From Amycolatopsis aidingensis (GTDB lineage: Bacteria > Actinomycetota > Actinomycetes > Mycobacteriales > Pseudonocardiaceae), in assembly GCF_018885265.1 (NCBI RefSeq), contig NZ_CP076538.1:4996001-5060000 (forward strand): a stretch of 64,000 bases of DNA. Direction: 5' to 3'. Below, in pieces: positions 49,447 to 59,065 of this stretch; position 1 is the first letter of the stretch, and each line of letters opens with the position of its first letter. The position numbers and the translations under genes are program-made. The notes under the pieces were generated by a model. It did not search any database. It saw nothing but the letters and a program-made list of their open reading frames with translations, and was not told the origin of the DNA.

Positions 49447-50427
49447 TCAGGGGACCTCGCGCAGCAGCGACCGGTACGGCGTCTCACCGTAGACTTCGCG
49501 ATGGTGCTGCGCGAAGCGCCCCTGATGGAAGAAACCCCAGCGGGCGGCGATCTGGGTGACCGTGGCACCCGCGGTGGGATCGGCGGCAAGGAGCTCCTGG
49601 TGGGCATGCCGCAACCGCACCAGGCGCAGGTAGCCCGTCGGCGTGGTGTTGTGCCAGCGGCGAAAAGCGTACTGCAGCGCGCGGATGGTGACGTTGGCGG
49701 CGGCGGCGATGTCGGCGACACTGATGTCCTGGTCCGCGTGATCGTCGATGAACGCGACGGCCCGGCGCAGAGTTCCGGAGTGGCTGTCGCGGCCATCACC
49801 AGCGGTGGGCTCGGTGAGTGCGGTGCTGGGGAACGTGCTCAGGATCGTCGCGCCAAGCAGCCGAGCGGCCGCGCTGGCCACCAGGGGCTCGCTCATCACC
49901 TGCGGCCGGTCGCACAGGGCGCCGCGCAGATAGTCGATCGTCGCGAGCAGGTGGCCCGCCGCGGCCGAGCTACCGGGACGGAGGTCACGGAACCGGATCT
50001 GGGTGCCCCGCCTGGGTTCGACGAGGTCACCCAGCAGCGCGAAGGGGACGGCGGCCACCTGCACGGCGCCATCGCGCCATCCCGTCCGGTAGGCCGTACC
50101 GCCCTGGTCCTGCGAGACCAGAAACACCTCACCGGGACCAAACCGGTGTTCGGTGCCTTCCGGCCGGAAGTCCATCGTCGTGCCGAACGGGCGGGCTACC
50201 ATCAACACCGCCATGGCCTCGACGGTGAACCAGACCTCACGGTTCTGCTCCACGGTGTCCAGGAACAGCACGTCGGCCTCCATCCGGGTATGCCGGAAGA
50301 AGTAGCCCTCACTGCTGCCGGCAGGATGCACGCCGGTGCCATAGGCATCGGTCATGTACTGACCCGCACGGTCGTAGTCGGTGGTCTGGAACTGCACATG
50401 CCGGTGCGACGCAGACGAGGCGACCAT
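49447..50427 (-). CDS. AraC-family transcriptional regulator
   Basis: A 326-residue regulator. The C-terminal 100 residues form the two helix-turn-helix units (DISVADIAAAANVTIRALQY and GATVTQIAARWGFFHQGRFA, ending with YGETPYRSLL). The N-terminal 190 residues are the ligand-sensing domain with YFFRHTRMEADVLFLDT and HRFGPGEVFLVSQDQGG, of the AraC_binding_2/ oxidative-response type seen next to hydrolases. ATG 50427 has AGGGAG upstream. It is divergent from a secreted M28-like gene. Control of that gene is likely, but the effector is unknown. Confidence 0.9.
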   Translation of the reverse strand: MVASSASHRHVQFQTTDYDRAGQYMTDAYGTGVHPAGSSEGYFFRHTRMEADVLFLDTVEQNREVWFTVEAMAVLMVARPFGTTMDFRPEGTEHRFGPGEVFLVSQDQGGTAYRTGWRDGAVQVAAVPFALLGDLVEPRRGTQIRFRDLRPGSSAAAGHLLATIDYLRGALCDRPQVMSEPLVASAAARLLGATILSTFPSTALTEPTAGDGRDSHSGTLRRAVAFIDDHADQDISVADIAAAANVTIRALQYAFRRWHNTTPTGYLRLVRLRHAHQELLAADPTAGATVTQIAARWGFFHQGRFAQHHREVYGETPYRSLLREVP

Positions 50428-50685
50428 CTCAGGACTCCCTGGCGACTTCGAACGGATGGGCGTCCATCAAGCCTGCTCGCTCCGCCACGGAAGCGGCGAG
50501 GCCGAAATGCAACGGTCACACAGTCGGACCAGAAACCAGGACAGTCCGGCCTGCCTGCCAGAACCACTCCCCAGTCCACGTCCGGATACGCACGCGCCTA
50601 CGTGGAAACACCGATGCCGGCGACGTCCGGGTCGGCCAGACTGACCGCACGGGTTCCGCGCTCGACGGGTAAGGAGCCGATCCAG

Positions 50686-52266
50686 ATGCCACCGACGAAC
50701 AACCTCTCCCGCCGCGGCCTGCTGGCCGGTGGGCTCGCTCTCGGTGCGGGGGCGCTGCTGCCGCCGGCCGCCCGTGCCTCCGACCGTGGCTGGCCGCGCG
50801 GGCCGATCACCGGCTCCGCCGCCCGCGCCGTCGACCCGGCGCGGTTCCTGCCCCGGTGGCAGATCCACGAATGGCAGGAGACCGCGGACGACATCGGCCT
50901 GCGCGCCACCGGCGGCACCTCGCACCACGGCTATGTCGACGGCCTCGCCGCGCGGATGGAGCGCGTCGGCATCCAGGCGGTCACGGCCGAGGGCGTGCCG
51001 CTGCGCCGCTGGCAGCCTTCGGGGTGGAGTCTCGACGTCATCGGCGGCCGGGGAGCCGGACCGGTCGAGGTTTCCGGATACCTGCCGTACTCGGGCGCCA
51101 CCGGGCCGGAGGGCGTCACCGCCCGGCTGTGTGCCGTTCCGATGCCGGGCACGATCGGGATCGTGCCCGCGCCATCCTCCGCGTTGCCGTACCTCCTGCT
51201 GGACGTGATCGACTGGGACGCCCCGCTGCAGCCGTGTCATGCGCCCGGCTACCGCCCACTCGACCTCTACTCCCGCCCGTGGCTGTCCACCGAGTCACTG
51301 ATCAACACGATGTCGGCCTTCGAGGCGGTGGGGGCGCTCGGCCTGATCGTGGTCCTCGACGAACCCGCCGAGGCGGCCCGCGGCCGGTACGCCCCCTACG
51401 ACGGGGTGCTCCGCGATCTTCCCGCGCTGTACGTCGACCGGGACACCGGCGCCGACCTGCACAGGGTGGCCCTGGCGGGCGGCGAGGTGCGGTTGCGGCT
51501 CGAAGCCGGGGTGCGCGCGATGACCACGCCGAACGTGTCCGGCCTCATCCCCGGCGCCTCCGAGGAACTGATCATCCTGTCCTCGCACACGGACGGCACA
51601 CACGGTATCGAGGACAACGGGCCGGAAGCGATTCTCGCGATGGCACAGTACCTCGCCCGGATCCCCCGCGAGGAGCTGCCGCGCTCGATTCTCCTGCTGA
51701 TGAGTACCGGGCATATGGCGGGCACCTCGCTGGGAATCACGGAGTTCCTGCACCGGCACGCCGATGACCTCGTAGCGCGCACCGCGGCCGCGATGAGCCT
51801 GGAGCACCTCGGCGCGCGCCCGTGGTTACCCGGCCCCGACGGCGACTACGAGATCGCGCCCGGCTACGAGCCGGGCGTGGTGTTCTGCTCCCCGCATGTC
51901 GAGATGGTCACGGTCGGCAGGCGGGCGCAGGAACGTCAGCGGATCGGCGACAATCGCGTGCTGCGGCCGTTCAAGCCGGACACCACGTTCACCTCGCCGA
52001 ACGGGTTCTGGTGGCCCGGCGACGGGGAACCGTTCTGGCGCACCGCCGGCCTGCCCTCGCTGCAGTACATCAGCGGGCCCACCTACCTGCTCAACGCCGG
52101 TATGCCGACAATGCGCTTCACCGACACCGCGGCCATCCGGCGCCAGGCCATCGCGTTCACCGACGCGACTCTCGAACTCGCCCGCATGCCGCGGTCCCGC
52201 CTCGACCGGCGCCGGATCGACGACCCGTCCACCGTGCTCGAGCTGCTCAAGAAGCTACTGCCATAG
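50686..52266 (+). CDS. Tat-exported M28-like (aminopeptidase-fold) protein
   Basis: A 526-residue exported protein. The N-terminus has a Tat signal (SRRGLLAGGLALGAGALLPP) ending near ARAS. The metal-binding pattern of M28 peptidases is partly visible: His and Asp in SSHTDGTHGIEDNGPEA, and Glu in SLEHLGA. The usual catalytic Glu-Glu pair (gEExGllGS) is replaced by STGHMAGTSLG, so standard peptidase activity is doubtful. ATG 50686 has AAGGAG about ten bases upstream. It reads divergently from the AraC gene. It could be an altered peptidase or a non-catalytic binding protein. Confidence 0.8.
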   Translation: MPPTNNLSRRGLLAGGLALGAGALLPPAARASDRGWPRGPITGSAARAVDPARFLPRWQIHEWQETADDIGLRATGGTSHHGYVDGLAARMERVGIQAVTAEGVPLRRWQPSGWSLDVIGGRGAGPVEVSGYLPYSGATGPEGVTARLCAVPMPGTIGIVPAPSSALPYLLLDVIDWDAPLQPCHAPGYRPLDLYSRPWLSTESLINTMSAFEAVGALGLIVVLDEPAEAARGRYAPYDGVLRDLPALYVDRDTGADLHRVALAGGEVRLRLEAGVRAMTTPNVSGLIPGASEELIILSSHTDGTHGIEDNGPEAILAMAQYLARIPREELPRSILLLMSTGHMAGTSLGITEFLHRHADDLVARTAAAMSLEHLGARPWLPGPDGDYEIAPGYEPGVVFCSPHVEMVTVGRRAQERQRIGDNRVLRPFKPDTTFTSPNGFWWPGDGEPFWRTAGLPSLQYISGPTYLLNAGMPTMRFTDTAAIRRQAIAFTDATLELARMPRSRLDRRRIDDPSTVLELLKKLLP

Positions 52267-52312
52267 GCGCCCATAGCCGGGTTCGGCGAGCGCGCCTTTC
52301 TTCAACATCACC

Positions 52313-53338
52313 CTAACCTGGTGGGAACAGGCTGCCCACCGGCGTGGACAGCACGCAGCCCACTGGTTCGGCGTGTACCGGGTCGAGTGCGGCCAGCACA
52401 TGCCCGGCCGCATTGTGGTTGGCGAGGAGCCCACCGTGATCGGAGAAGTCCAGGAGGCATTCGTCCTGCAGCACGATGTTGTGCACGTTCGGCCCGTGGC
52501 CGATGCCGCTGGTGTAGGGGATCACCGCCTGGTCGTAGCGGGTCATGATGTTGGTATAGCTGATCGTGGGATCGAAGATGCCCCTGGCGTGCAGCCTGCT
52601 CAGGAACACCGAACCTCGCAGGAACTGGTTGCACGCACCGCAGACGATGCCGACCAGCCAGTCCCACAGTCGGCTCAGCCCGAGCGCTTCGGCAAGCTGG
52701 TACAGAGTGGAGACCACCACCTGGGTGGTGCCGCGCCACAGCGGGCTGAGGCTCACGTACTTGTCCACCTTGGGACCTCCGCCGAGGAAGCGGACATAGT
52801 AGCTCGGCATGAGGGTCCCCTCCGAATGCCCGAGAAGGTCCACTTTGGCGGCACCGGTGCGCCTGAGCACCTCGTCCACGAAGAGGGACAGCTCCCTGGC
52901 ACTGCGCTCCATCGGTAACAGCCCGCCCGGCAGCGGCGCGAAGGGCACCCCGTAGGTCAGCGAGAACACGCAGTATCCGTTGTTGGCCAGCAACGGGGCG
53001 AAGGTCTGCCAGGCTGAGGTCTGGTTGGACCCGCCGCCATGCAGCAGTATCACCGGATTCGGGTGTCGCGCGCTCGGCTCACAGGACCAGTCGTTCGCGC
53101 CGGGCGGCGGGGCACCCGGCGTCACCAGGTTCGCATGCAGGCCCGCGAGCGTGGTCCACGGAACGGGCAACCTTGGCCCGCCTGTCTCGGCCCGCGTGGC
53201 CGGAGCGGTTACCATGGCCAGCAGGGTTGCCAGCCCGACCGCGGTCAGCAACCTCACCCTCGGCCATGTTCGCCGCCCCTTGCACGGGTACGGGCATCGG
53301 GCGGCTGGACAGGGCACTGGTCGCCTGCCTCCTCCCAT
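52313..53338 (-). CDS. Secreted lipase/esterase (class-2-type)
   Basis: A 341-residue exported alpha/beta hydrolase. A hydrophobic signal (RLLTAVGLATLLAMVTAPAT) ends near TRAE, preceded by a long basic start. The oxyanion loop is VILLHGGGSNQTSAWQ, the nucleophile elbow is LLGHSEGTLMP, and the His is probably in LANHNAAGHV; the FSLTYGVPFAPLPGG stretch is typical of class-2 bacterial lipases. ATG 53338 is chosen; GTG 53257 would give a shorter, more usual signal and could be the true start. It is convergent with the M28-like gene and lies downstream of the cutinase gene. Confidence 0.87.
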   Translation of the reverse strand: MGGGRRPVPCPAARCPYPCKGRRTWPRVRLLTAVGLATLLAMVTAPATRAETGGPRLPVPWTTLAGLHANLVTPGAPPPGANDWSCEPSARHPNPVILLHGGGSNQTSAWQTFAPLLANNGYCVFSLTYGVPFAPLPGGLLPMERSARELSLFVDEVLRRTGAAKVDLLGHSEGTLMPSYYVRFLGGGPKVDKYVSLSPLWRGTTQVVVSTLYQLAEALGLSRLWDWLVGIVCGACNQFLRGSVFLSRLHARGIFDPTISYTNIMTRYDQAVIPYTSGIGHGPNVHNIVLQDECLLDFSDHGGLLANHNAAGHVLAALDPVHAEPVGCVLSTPVGSLFPPG

Positions 53339-53436
53339 GCTCAGCACTCGAACGGCCGACGATCCGGGGCGCAGCGCGCGCACCACACAGCCACCAACAC
53401 CGGGTACGTGCCGGTGTCGGTGGCTGCCGCCCGGAG

Positions 53437-54309
53437 TCAGGTGTGCGGGCAGTTTCCTTCGAAGACGGAGGTCTTGGGATCCTTCGGGATGGGGCAGAGG
53501 AACTGCTCGTACCGGGTGTCGTTGTCGACGAAGCGTTTCAGCCAGGAGATGCTGTATTTGGCGACTGTGACGTTTGGTAGCGCTGGTGCGAAATGGCCTC
53601 CACCTGCGACCTCGGCATAGGCCTTGTTCAGCCCGGGGGACAGGCTGTCGTAGAACGGCCTCGCATGCAACGGGGTGGGGGCGATGATATCGCCCTCGCC
53701 GGCGATGATGAGCGTCGGCGTACGGATACCCGAGTAATCCCCGCCGAGGTTCCACGGGACGATCGGAATGGCCGCCTCGAGGTCATGCTTGCGAGTGGCC
53801 GCCTCCAGAGTTCCGCCACCGCCCATCGAGATGCCCATCACCGCCAGCCGGGAACCGTCGATCCGGTCCTTGGCCTGACTCTTTTCCACCATGAACGTCA
53901 ACGCGGCCAGCAGCTGATCCGCACGGGCAGCAGGGAAGTCGATCGGCGAGTTGGTTTCGATGGTCAGCACGACGAAACCCTGCGAAGCCAGCCTGGGACC
54001 GAGCCAGCGGAGCAGTATTTCCGGCTCGAGAAAACCGGGCGCGACGGCGACCGCACCGAAGGTGCCCTGGCTGGTGTCGTTCGGGAAGTGCAGCGTGCCG
54101 CCGCCGAACCCGTTTCCGCGAGGCACCGGAACCTCGCTCACCGCGAACGGCCCTCTCTCCGCCTCGATGCTCGCGATGGTGGGAGCAGGGCCACGTTCAT
54201 AGGGATTGTCGGCGTAGGTCGCGGGAGCGGCGGAAGCCAGCCCCGATCCGATCAACGCGAGCGTGCCCACGATGGCCATCGCGGCCGTTATCCTGCGCCA
54301 TTTCAACAT
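53437..54309 (-). CDS. Cutinase / PET-hydrolase-like polyester hydrolase
   Basis: A 290-residue exported enzyme with signal peptide (RRITAAMAIVGTLALIG, cut near ASAAP). It follows Thermobifida cutinase closely: NPYERGPAPT at the mature start, GFGGGTLHFPND, the nucleophile in VMGISMGGGGTLEAA, PIVPWNL with the conserved Trp, the acid in GEGDIIAPTPLHARPFYDSL, the His in GGGHFAP, and WLKRFVDNDTRYEQFLCP with the C-terminal Cys pair. Differences from TfCut2-type PET hydrolases: His before the nucleophile is Ile (GHSMG to GISMG), and the Tyr of the aromatic clamp/oxyanion loop (SPGYTGTE) is Phe (APGFLEPE). It should hydrolyse cutin or other polyesters; PET activity is uncertain. Confidence 0.9.
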   Translation of the reverse strand: MLKWRRITAAMAIVGTLALIGSGLASAAPATYADNPYERGPAPTIASIEAERGPFAVSEVPVPRGNGFGGGTLHFPNDTSQGTFGAVAVAPGFLEPEILLRWLGPRLASQGFVVLTIETNSPIDFPAARADQLLAALTFMVEKSQAKDRIDGSRLAVMGISMGGGGTLEAATRKHDLEAAIPIVPWNLGGDYSGIRTPTLIIAGEGDIIAPTPLHARPFYDSLSPGLNKAYAEVAGGGHFAPALPNVTVAKYSISWLKRFVDNDTRYEQFLCPIPKDPKTSVFEGNCPHT

Positions 54310-54598
54310 GCGTCTTCAGGCTCCTCGGCTGGGAAATTCCTCGCCTCTGAGTGCGTCTGGAAAATGATCAGAGCATCGTCGGGTTTTCGCGCCCGGGTGT
54401 CGACTGGTCTTCACACCATGGCATACAAACAGTGAAACCCAGCCGCAACGCCCGGTCAATGACACCGTTGAGCAGCCGAAAACATTTGTCACTACTCGCC
54501 GAAACCCATGGGATCCGGGGCGGCAAAAGTGAGTCCTCGCCGGCCTGTTTGCTCGCGCATGTGCGTCGGCCGGTTCGACCCGGCGCCCTGTCGAGGTG

Positions 54599-56116
54599 CT
54601 ATGGACGGTGCATGTGATTCCACAGCTGCGGCCAGGGGGCGGCGGGCCGCGTGCACAGCCAGACCGGCACGTCCTGGTTGGCCACCTCCGCGGTGATGTC
54701 CAACCGCACGGTGGACACCCTGCGGACCTCGCCGAAGAACCGGCGCAGCTGGTCCGCCTCGCCGCCGACGTAGAGCACCTGCGTGGTGTCGTCCGGCGGA
54801 CGACCGGCGTACCAGTACCCGCGTTCCGGGCCGTACGCCCCGGGCAGTCCGCGCTCCCTGCCGTACACATCCAGGGCGCTGGCCTGCCAGTAGGTGTCGC
54901 CCATGACCGCGGTGCGCGCCCGCTCCCGCGGTGGCAGCCGGTGGTAGGCCGCCGCCGCGGTATCGGCCAACCGTGGCCAGCCATAGCTGCCGCTGGCCAC
55001 GAAGTCCACGATGCCCACCCCGGTGAACGCGGTCGCCGGCCGGACCGGCAATACCAGGTAGACCATCAGCGGCACGGACAGCGCGAACACCGGCCAGGTC
55101 GGCACCCACCGCCACCAGCGGGCCGGCGCCCTGCGCTCGATCGTCACCGCGGAGGCCGCGAACAGCACGGCGAACATCCCCGCCACGTAGTAGTACCGGG
55201 CGGCCGTGACCAGGAAGATCGCGCCCAGCAGCAGCGCGGTCCAGCCGAACAGCCGGTACGGCCGCAGCTGCTCGGAACGCAGCAGCGTATACAGCCCGTG
55301 GCAGGCCAGGAACGCGCCGGGCAGCAGGCCGGCCGCCAGCACGGCGAGCGGGATCATCGCCACCGGCCCGCCGAGCAGTCGCTGGTTCTGGTCGGCCACC
55401 ACCTCCTGCATCAGCAGGTACGGCCAGTCGTGGTTCAGCTGCCACAGCAGCGTCGGCACGCTCGCCCCCACCGTCAGCACGCCGCCTGCCCACAACGCGG
55501 GCCTGCGGAGCAGGTCCCGTGGCCCCGTGACCAGTGCGCCCACGGCCAGGGCGAGCCAGAAGAACGCGATGAGGAACTTGCCCTGCATCGCGATCGCGGT
55601 GACCAGCCCGGCGACCAGTAGCAGCCGGTCCGCCCTGGTCCGGATCCACCGGGCGACCAGCCAGCACACCAGCACCCAGAGGAACGGGTCGACGGTCGAG
55701 GTTGCCAGCAGGTGTCCGGAGCCGAGCAGGTGGAACGACAGGGCGTACGCGCCGGCGGTGAGCACCTGCGCCTTCCGCGCCCCGCCGAACTCCCTGGCGA
55801 TCAGGGCGGCCAGCACCACCCCGCCCGCCGTGAGCAACATGGGCAGCACGCGCAGCGCGACCACGGAGCCGGGGAAGGCCAGGTCGATCAACCTGGCCAG
55901 CCCCGGCAGCAGCCAGGGGTTGTCGGCGTAGCCCCATGCCCAGTGGTAGCGACCGGACGCGAGGAAGTACAGCTCGTCGCCGAAATAGCCGAACCGGCCG
56001 CTGACCGCCAGCAGCACCACGGCCACCGCACCGGCGATGGCGAGCACCGGCCACCGGGCGAACGCGGGCAGATCGGTATGCCGCGTCCGCTCGGCCGGGG
56101 CGTCCACGATGGCCAT
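54599..56116 (-). CDS. GT-C glycosyltransferase (GT39/ArnT-like)
   Basis: A 505-residue membrane protein with about ten or eleven helices. The first extracellular loop has FGYFGDELYFLASGRYHW, with the Asp-Glu typical of PMT_2/ArnT-type transferases, and GYADNPWLLPGLARL follows. The C-terminal 120 residues form an exported soluble domain. It transfers a sugar from a lipid-linked donor to an outer acceptor. ATG 56116 is chosen, five bases past the stop of the acyl-AMP-ligase gene. It is the last gene of the PKS operon, a place where the mycobacterial locus has an arabinosyl transferase of the same GT-C fold. Its donor and acceptor are unknown. Confidence 0.87.
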   Translation of the reverse strand: MAIVDAPAERTRHTDLPAFARWPVLAIAGAVAVVLLAVSGRFGYFGDELYFLASGRYHWAWGYADNPWLLPGLARLIDLAFPGSVVALRVLPMLLTAGGVVLAALIAREFGGARKAQVLTAGAYALSFHLLGSGHLLATSTVDPFLWVLVCWLVARWIRTRADRLLLVAGLVTAIAMQGKFLIAFFWLALAVGALVTGPRDLLRRPALWAGGVLTVGASVPTLLWQLNHDWPYLLMQEVVADQNQRLLGGPVAMIPLAVLAAGLLPGAFLACHGLYTLLRSEQLRPYRLFGWTALLLGAIFLVTAARYYYVAGMFAVLFAASAVTIERRAPARWWRWVPTWPVFALSVPLMVYLVLPVRPATAFTGVGIVDFVASGSYGWPRLADTAAAAYHRLPPRERARTAVMGDTYWQASALDVYGRERGLPGAYGPERGYWYAGRPPDDTTQVLYVGGEADQLRRFFGEVRRVSTVRLDITAEVANQDVPVWLCTRPAAPWPQLWNHMHRP

Positions 56117-56121
56117 GTCGA

Positions 56122-57897
56122 TCAGTCGCCCAGGCTGAAGGTGCCCTCGGTGTAGCGGGTCCGGCACGCCGCCCGCCGGACCTTGCCGCTCGAGGTACGC
56201 GGCAGCTCGCCGGGTTCGATCAGCACCACGTCCCATACGGCGAGCCCGTGCTCGGCGGAAACGGCCGACCGGACGGCGGCGGTCACCTCATCGAGGTCGA
56301 GGTCCTCGGCGCTCACCCGCCGTGCCCGTTCGGCGACCACCACCGCGTACTCGCCGTGGTGATCGGACACCGAGAACACGGCGACCGCGTGCCGCCGGAT
56401 CGCGGGATGCGCGTTCTCCACTGTGTACTCGACGTCCTGCGGGTAGTGGTTGCGGCCGTCCACGATGATCAGGTCCTTGAGCCGCCCGGTGACGAACAGG
56501 TCGCCGTCAAGGTGGACACCGAGGTCGCCGGTGCGCAGCCAGCCACTGGTCCCTGGATACGGCTCGACCGGCAGGCCGTCCGCATCGCGCGGTTCGGCCC
56601 GGAACACCGCGGCCGACTCGGCCGTGGCCTCGCCGCCCTTGCCCCAGTAGCCAACGCAGACGTTCGGGCCACTGGTCCAGATCTCGCCGACGTACCCGTC
56701 CGGCAGCACCGTGCAGGTGTCCGGGTCGACCACGCGCACCCGCTGGTCCAGCGGCTGACCGGCGGAGACCAGGGTGGAGGTGGACGCCCCGGGCGCCGCG
56801 TCCACGGCCCGGCCCGCGGCCAGGCTGACCCGGTCGAACGTCCGTACCTTCGGCGGCTCCCCTGCCGGCGAGGAGGACACCAGCAGCACCGCCTCGGCCA
56901 GGCCGTAGCCCTGGCGGAACATACTGGGCTTCGCGCCGCATTCGGCGAACTCCGCGTAGAAGGAGTCCACGATGGACGGAACGATCGGTTCGCTGCCGTC
57001 ACCGAACAGGGCAACCTCGTCCAGCCGTAGCCCGGCCTTGTCCTCGCTGGTGGTGCGCGCGGCGGTGTAGCCGTAGGCGAAGTTGGGCGCGACGGTGATC
57101 GCCGCCCCCGAGGCCGCCATCAGCTCCAGCCACCGCACCGGGCGGGTGAGGAACGCGATCGGGTCCATCAGGGTGGACGACAGCCCGCCCATCAGCGGCG
57201 CGGCGATGCCGACGACCAGCCCCATGTCGTGGAACAGGGGCAGCCAGCTCACCACCGTGCCACCGGGTGTGCCCTCGTAGGCCCGCACCGTCTGGGTGGC
57301 CGCGGCGGCCACGTTCCCGTGGGTGATCATCACCCCGGCCGGGTTCCGCGTCGATCCCGAGGTGTACTGCAGGTACGCCAGATCGTCCGGCCGCAGCGGC
57401 ACCGGGGCGAACTCCGCGCCGACCGCCTCCGGAACCATGTCGACGGCGATCTGGCTCGGCCCGGTCAGGTCGTGCTCGGCAAGGAAGGCGTCCACCGCGT
57501 CGGCCTGCCGCCTGGTGGTGAGCACCAGTGCGGGGTCACAGTCGGCGAGTACGGCCGCCAACCGGGAAAGGTGCCCCGGCAGCGGGGACGGCTCGAACAC
57601 CGGGACCGCGACCAGCCCGGCCCGCAGCGCGCCGAGGAACGCGATCACGTACTGCGCCGACTGCTCGACCAGCACGGCGGCCAAGTCGCCCCGGCGGGCG
57701 CGCTGCTGGCACCATGCCGCCACCGCGGTGACCCGCGCGTCGAGTTCGCGCCAGGTCAGCGCGGTGGACAAGCCCGCGGGATCGCCGGAGTAGTCGACGA
57801 AGGTGAGCGCCCGTGCGTCGCCTCGCGTCTCGGCCCAGTGCGTCAGCGTCGCGGGAAGGCTGTCGGTGCCGGTGCTGACGGTATCGATGCCGGTCAT
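56122..57897 (-). CDS. Fatty-acyl-AMP ligase (FadD32-like)
   Basis: A 591-residue acyl-adenylate-forming enzyme of the FAAL subgroup. The adenylation motifs YLQYTSGSTRNPAGVMITH, WLPLFHDMGL, YGLAEAVL and the RTGDLG with GRLKDLIIVDGRNHYP are all present, and the SGKVRR Lys loop is near the end. The FAAL insertion that blocks CoA use is consistent with the length. It activates a fatty acid as acyl-AMP and passes it to the PKS ACP rather than CoA. ATG 57897 has GGAGGAG about six bases upstream. The downstream GT gene follows by five bases, and the esterase and PKS genes lie upstream, matching the fadD32-pks13 pairing. Confidence 0.93.
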   Translation of the reverse strand: MTGIDTVSTGTDSLPATLTHWAETRGDARALTFVDYSGDPAGLSTALTWRELDARVTAVAAWCQQRARRGDLAAVLVEQSAQYVIAFLGALRAGLVAVPVFEPSPLPGHLSRLAAVLADCDPALVLTTRRQADAVDAFLAEHDLTGPSQIAVDMVPEAVGAEFAPVPLRPDDLAYLQYTSGSTRNPAGVMITHGNVAAAATQTVRAYEGTPGGTVVSWLPLFHDMGLVVGIAAPLMGGLSSTLMDPIAFLTRPVRWLELMAASGAAITVAPNFAYGYTAARTTSEDKAGLRLDEVALFGDGSEPIVPSIVDSFYAEFAECGAKPSMFRQGYGLAEAVLLVSSSPAGEPPKVRTFDRVSLAAGRAVDAAPGASTSTLVSAGQPLDQRVRVVDPDTCTVLPDGYVGEIWTSGPNVCVGYWGKGGEATAESAAVFRAEPRDADGLPVEPYPGTSGWLRTGDLGVHLDGDLFVTGRLKDLIIVDGRNHYPQDVEYTVENAHPAIRRHAVAVFSVSDHHGEYAVVVAERARRVSAEDLDLDEVTAAVRSAVSAEHGLAVWDVVLIEPGELPRTSSGKVRRAACRTRYTEGTFSLGD

Positions 57898-57990
57898 GCT
57901 TGCTCCTCCGCGGTTTTGCGCGCGTCCTCCGGACACAGGCGCGCTCTGTGGTCACCGCGACTGCCGCGGGTTGACACAAGGGGTGTCATG

Positions 57991-59058
57991 TCAGATCCCC
58001 ATTCCGGAGGCGAGGGTGGACCAGGACCGCTTCAGCGCGCGCTCCCAGTACGGCCAGGAATGCGTGCCGCCGGAGTAGAAGTCGACGGTCGCCGGAACTC
58101 CCTCCGCCCGCAGCTTGCTGACGAAGGACTTGGAGTTCTCCAGTGACATCTCTTCGAGCACGCTGGCCTCCCATCCCGGATCGTCCGGATTGTCACCGGG
58201 CTCCGGCTCGAAAGGCACCTCTTCGACCGCTCCCGGGTAGGCCGGATCTTCGATCGGACCTGGCTTGCCGTCACCGCAGGAAACGTACAGCCGGGTGCCG
58301 CGAAGCTCCTCGACCTTGCCGGCCGGGTTGTGCTGTTCCCACCGGAACAGCATCGACCACGGGTCGCCGAACAGGGCTCCCCAGAGGAAGTGGCCGTTGG
58401 CTATCAGGTTCAGCTGGGTGAACTGGGGGATGGGGAACCTCGTCAAGTCGAGCGCGCCGCTGTAGGCGGCGGCCGCACCGAACATTCCCGGGTTCTCGGC
58501 GGCGTACTCCATGGCACCGTAGGCGCCCATGGACAGCCCGGCGACCGAACGGTCCGTGCCCGCCCGGTACTGGTTCTCCAGGATCTGCCGCAACTCGGTC
58601 AGGTGGAACTTCGGCCAGTCCGGCTTGTCAGAAAGGCCCCAGTTCCACCACTTGGCGTACATGCCGATCCGGCCCGCGGACGGCATGACGATGATCGCGT
58701 CCTTGTCCGCGGTGAACTCCTCGACGTCGGTGAAGTGCGTCCAGGAGGTGTAGTCCTTGTCCTCGCAGCAGCCGTGCAGCAGGTACAGCACCGGCCAGGT
58801 CCGATCGGCGTCCTTGGACCAGCCGCGGGGCACCAGCAGCCGCACCATCGCGTCATGACCCAGCGCGGGCGAGGAGATCTTCAGGTCGATCATGCGCTGG
58901 TCGATCCGGGTCTCGTCGACGACCCTCGCCTGGCTGGAGGCTGGCTGCGGCCACCATGGGGCGGCGGCAGGGTGTCCCGCGGCACCGACGAGGAGCCATA
59001 CCACCATTCCCGTCACGAGCGCGGTCACCGACAAGCGCCGCTGTCGTATCCTTCTCAT
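57991..59058 (-). CDS. Antigen-85-like exported esterase/acyltransferase
   Basis: A 355-residue exported alpha/beta hydrolase of the esterase D / antigen 85 family. The signal region is SVTALVTGMVVWLLVGAAG after a basic start. The conserved PVLYLLHGCCEDKDYTSW, VMPSAGRIGMY, nucleophile VAGLSMGAYGAMEYA and His in GGTHSWPYWERAL are visible, and Asp/Glu is in the middle. Antigen 85 proteins move mycolyl groups to trehalose and cell-wall arabinan. ATG 59058 has GAGGAAG just upstream and lies seven bases after the PKS stop. Together with the PKS and FAAL it probably transfers the PKS product outside the membrane. Confidence 0.88.
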   Translation of the reverse strand: MRRIRQRRLSVTALVTGMVVWLLVGAAGHPAAAPWWPQPASSQARVVDETRIDQRMIDLKISSPALGHDAMVRLLVPRGWSKDADRTWPVLYLLHGCCEDKDYTSWTHFTDVEEFTADKDAIIVMPSAGRIGMYAKWWNWGLSDKPDWPKFHLTELRQILENQYRAGTDRSVAGLSMGAYGAMEYAAENPGMFGAAAAYSGALDLTRFPIPQFTQLNLIANGHFLWGALFGDPWSMLFRWEQHNPAGKVEELRGTRLYVSCGDGKPGPIEDPAYPGAVEEVPFEPEPGDNPDDPGWEASVLEEMSLENSKSFVSKLRAEGVPATVDFYSGGTHSWPYWERALKRSWSTLASGMGI

Positions 59059-59065
59059 TTCTTCC

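Noticed and set aside
52313..53755. A longer 480-residue version of the lipase from 53755
   Set aside because: The extra N-terminal part is a frame-shifted shadow of the cutinase gene and would precede the signal peptide.
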